A stretch of 64,000 bases of DNA, taken from assembly GCA_000027065.2 (NCBI GenBank), contig FN543093.2, positions 1,244,074 through 1,308,073 on the forward strand, given 5' to 3'. A model generated the notes under the pieces. The model did not search any database. It was not told the DNA's origin and was given only the letters and a program-made list of their open reading frames with translations. Positions within the stretch are counted from its first letter, which is position 1. Every line of letters starts with the position of its first letter. Source of the DNA: Cronobacter turicensis z3032. Lineage in GTDB: Bacteria; Pseudomonadota; Gammaproteobacteria; Enterobacterales; Enterobacteriaceae. Position numbers and translations under genes: made by a program. Below, one piece after another: positions 63,518 through 64,000 of this stretch.

Positions 63518-63834
63518 GACAGCCTCGCAACGAGACGAAAAGGGATTTTTATGTGTTATCGGTTCTTAGTAAAGAATAGATAAGAACGATATTTTTTGCG
63601 CAGGCGCGCCGGGGCGTAATCTGAAAAACTGACCCGCCTTCACACAACCGGCGGACGGCGCTTTTTGTTAAGCGCTCCCTATCACAGCCATAGGCAGGAA
63701 TAATCTTTGCGTGCGTTGCCCTTTGGGCAGGGGAGTGTTCTAATCGAAGGAACGTATGCGCCGCAAAACACCGCGCGCAACGCTTTTGCCAGTACGCTGG
63801 CTCTGCTGTGGCCCGCGGGTCTCTCAGCGCTCAG
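63518..63834. other. Intergenic leader, no gene seen
   Basis: This stretch holds the ybdO promoter and the long upstream region of the next plus-strand gene. Frames such as 63707-63931 (74 codons) have proline- and leucine-rich translations without a family match. I see no stable RNA. Confidence 0.4.
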
Positions 63835-63857
63835 GCCGCCGCTCAGGTGGCTTTTTT
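63835..63857 (+). terminator. Rho-independent terminator or attenuator
   Basis: GCCGCC / GGTGGC stem (one G-U pair) with a 5-base loop and a run of six Ts on the plus strand. It is about 140 bases before the next gene and so may end a short leader RNA. Confidence 0.65.
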
Positions 63858-63889
63858 ATTTTTCGCCCGATGGCGATAAATGTTCACAA

Positions 63890-64000
63890 GGTTGGCCCGG
63901 ATCGGTTGTTAGCTATTGCTTATCGATTTGATAATGCAAACGCATTGGCCCGGGTAGCGAAAATTCGATACCTTACATCCCATCGAAAACACGGAGGAAG
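63890..64000 (+). promoter_or_regulatory. Promoter/leader of the next gene, probably ahpC
   Basis: The region ends in a strong ribosome-binding site (GGAGGAAG) just before the window edge. The segment TTGTTAGCTATTG-CTTATCGATTTG is partly like an OxyR site (CTAT and ATCG halves in 10-base steps). In E. coli ybdO is followed by dsbG and then ahpC, and the leader resembles that of ahpC as I remember it. The gene itself is outside the window, so the name is inference. Confidence 0.4.

Noticed and set aside
63707..63931. 74-codon frame near the right end
   Set aside because: It spans the terminator hairpin and an AT-rich promoter-like region; the composition is not that of a protein.

Overview
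The window looks like a chromosome segment of a GC-rich member of the Enterobacteriaceae. Cronobacter or a close relative of Enterobacter is my best guess. The basis is gene content and order (argU attachment site, ybdK, entD-fepA-fes-ybdZ-entF, ybdL and ybdO homologues), codon use, and MetJ, Fur and sigma-28 type sites. The genus is inference; the family is well supported.

Layout. (1) 1-6898: right end of a tailed prophage. It holds tail-tip genes, a tailspike with an SGNH esterase domain, a tiny membrane protein, an acyltransferase-3 gene, and attR made of the last 45 bp of tRNA-Arg(UCU) (argU). (2) 6899-13385: small host or accessory genes, namely a lipoprotein, a glutathione peroxidase, a divergent SDR/HxlR pair, an orphan RES-domain protein, a DUF1304 membrane protein, an MFS transporter and the sulfide-responsive pair ygaV-ygaP. 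(3) 13386-46030: a large type VI secretion (T6SS) locus in two divergent arms. The left (-) arm is tssF-tssG-tssA, a two-domain fimbrial adhesin, a GT60-like glycosyltransferase, a stand-alone DotU/TssL, an OmpA-domain protein and an Eag-type (DUF1795) chaperone. The right (+) arm is tssH, a four-gene chaperone-usher cassette, tssB (frameshifted as given), tssC, hcp, tssJ, tssK, tssL, tssM, an unknown gene, vgrG with a long Pro-Thr-Glu repeat tail, PAAR, a TagK-like gene, tagJ and tssE. (4) 46031-50666: a chemoreceptor with a NIT domain behind a sigma-28-like promoter, ybdK and an acetyltransferase. (5) 50635-59277: enterobactin genes entD, fepA, fes, ybdZ and entF around a Fur site. (6) 59323-63517: REP-like inverted repeats, methionine-salvage genes mtnD-mtnC-mtnB divergent from an mtnE/ybdL aminotransferase across a MetJ site, and the LysR regulator ybdO. 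(7) 63518-64000: a leader region that probably belongs to ahpC.

How the parts fit. The T6SS locus carries every core gene (tssA-M, hcp, vgrG, PAAR), but the sheath gene tssB is out of frame by one base at an A6 run. The pilus cassette has pilins, chaperone and usher but no adhesin on its own strand; the only adhesin-like gene lies in the opposite arm beside a glycosyltransferase. The secretion machine, the pilus and a protein-glycosylation-type enzyme therefore appear to be one mosaic locus. The most novel possibility is that the GT60-like enzyme decorates either the fimbria or the Thr/Pro-rich VgrG tail. The enterobactin cluster stops after entF: the fep transport and entCEBA genes that follow it in E. 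coli are not here, and methionine-salvage genes take their place.
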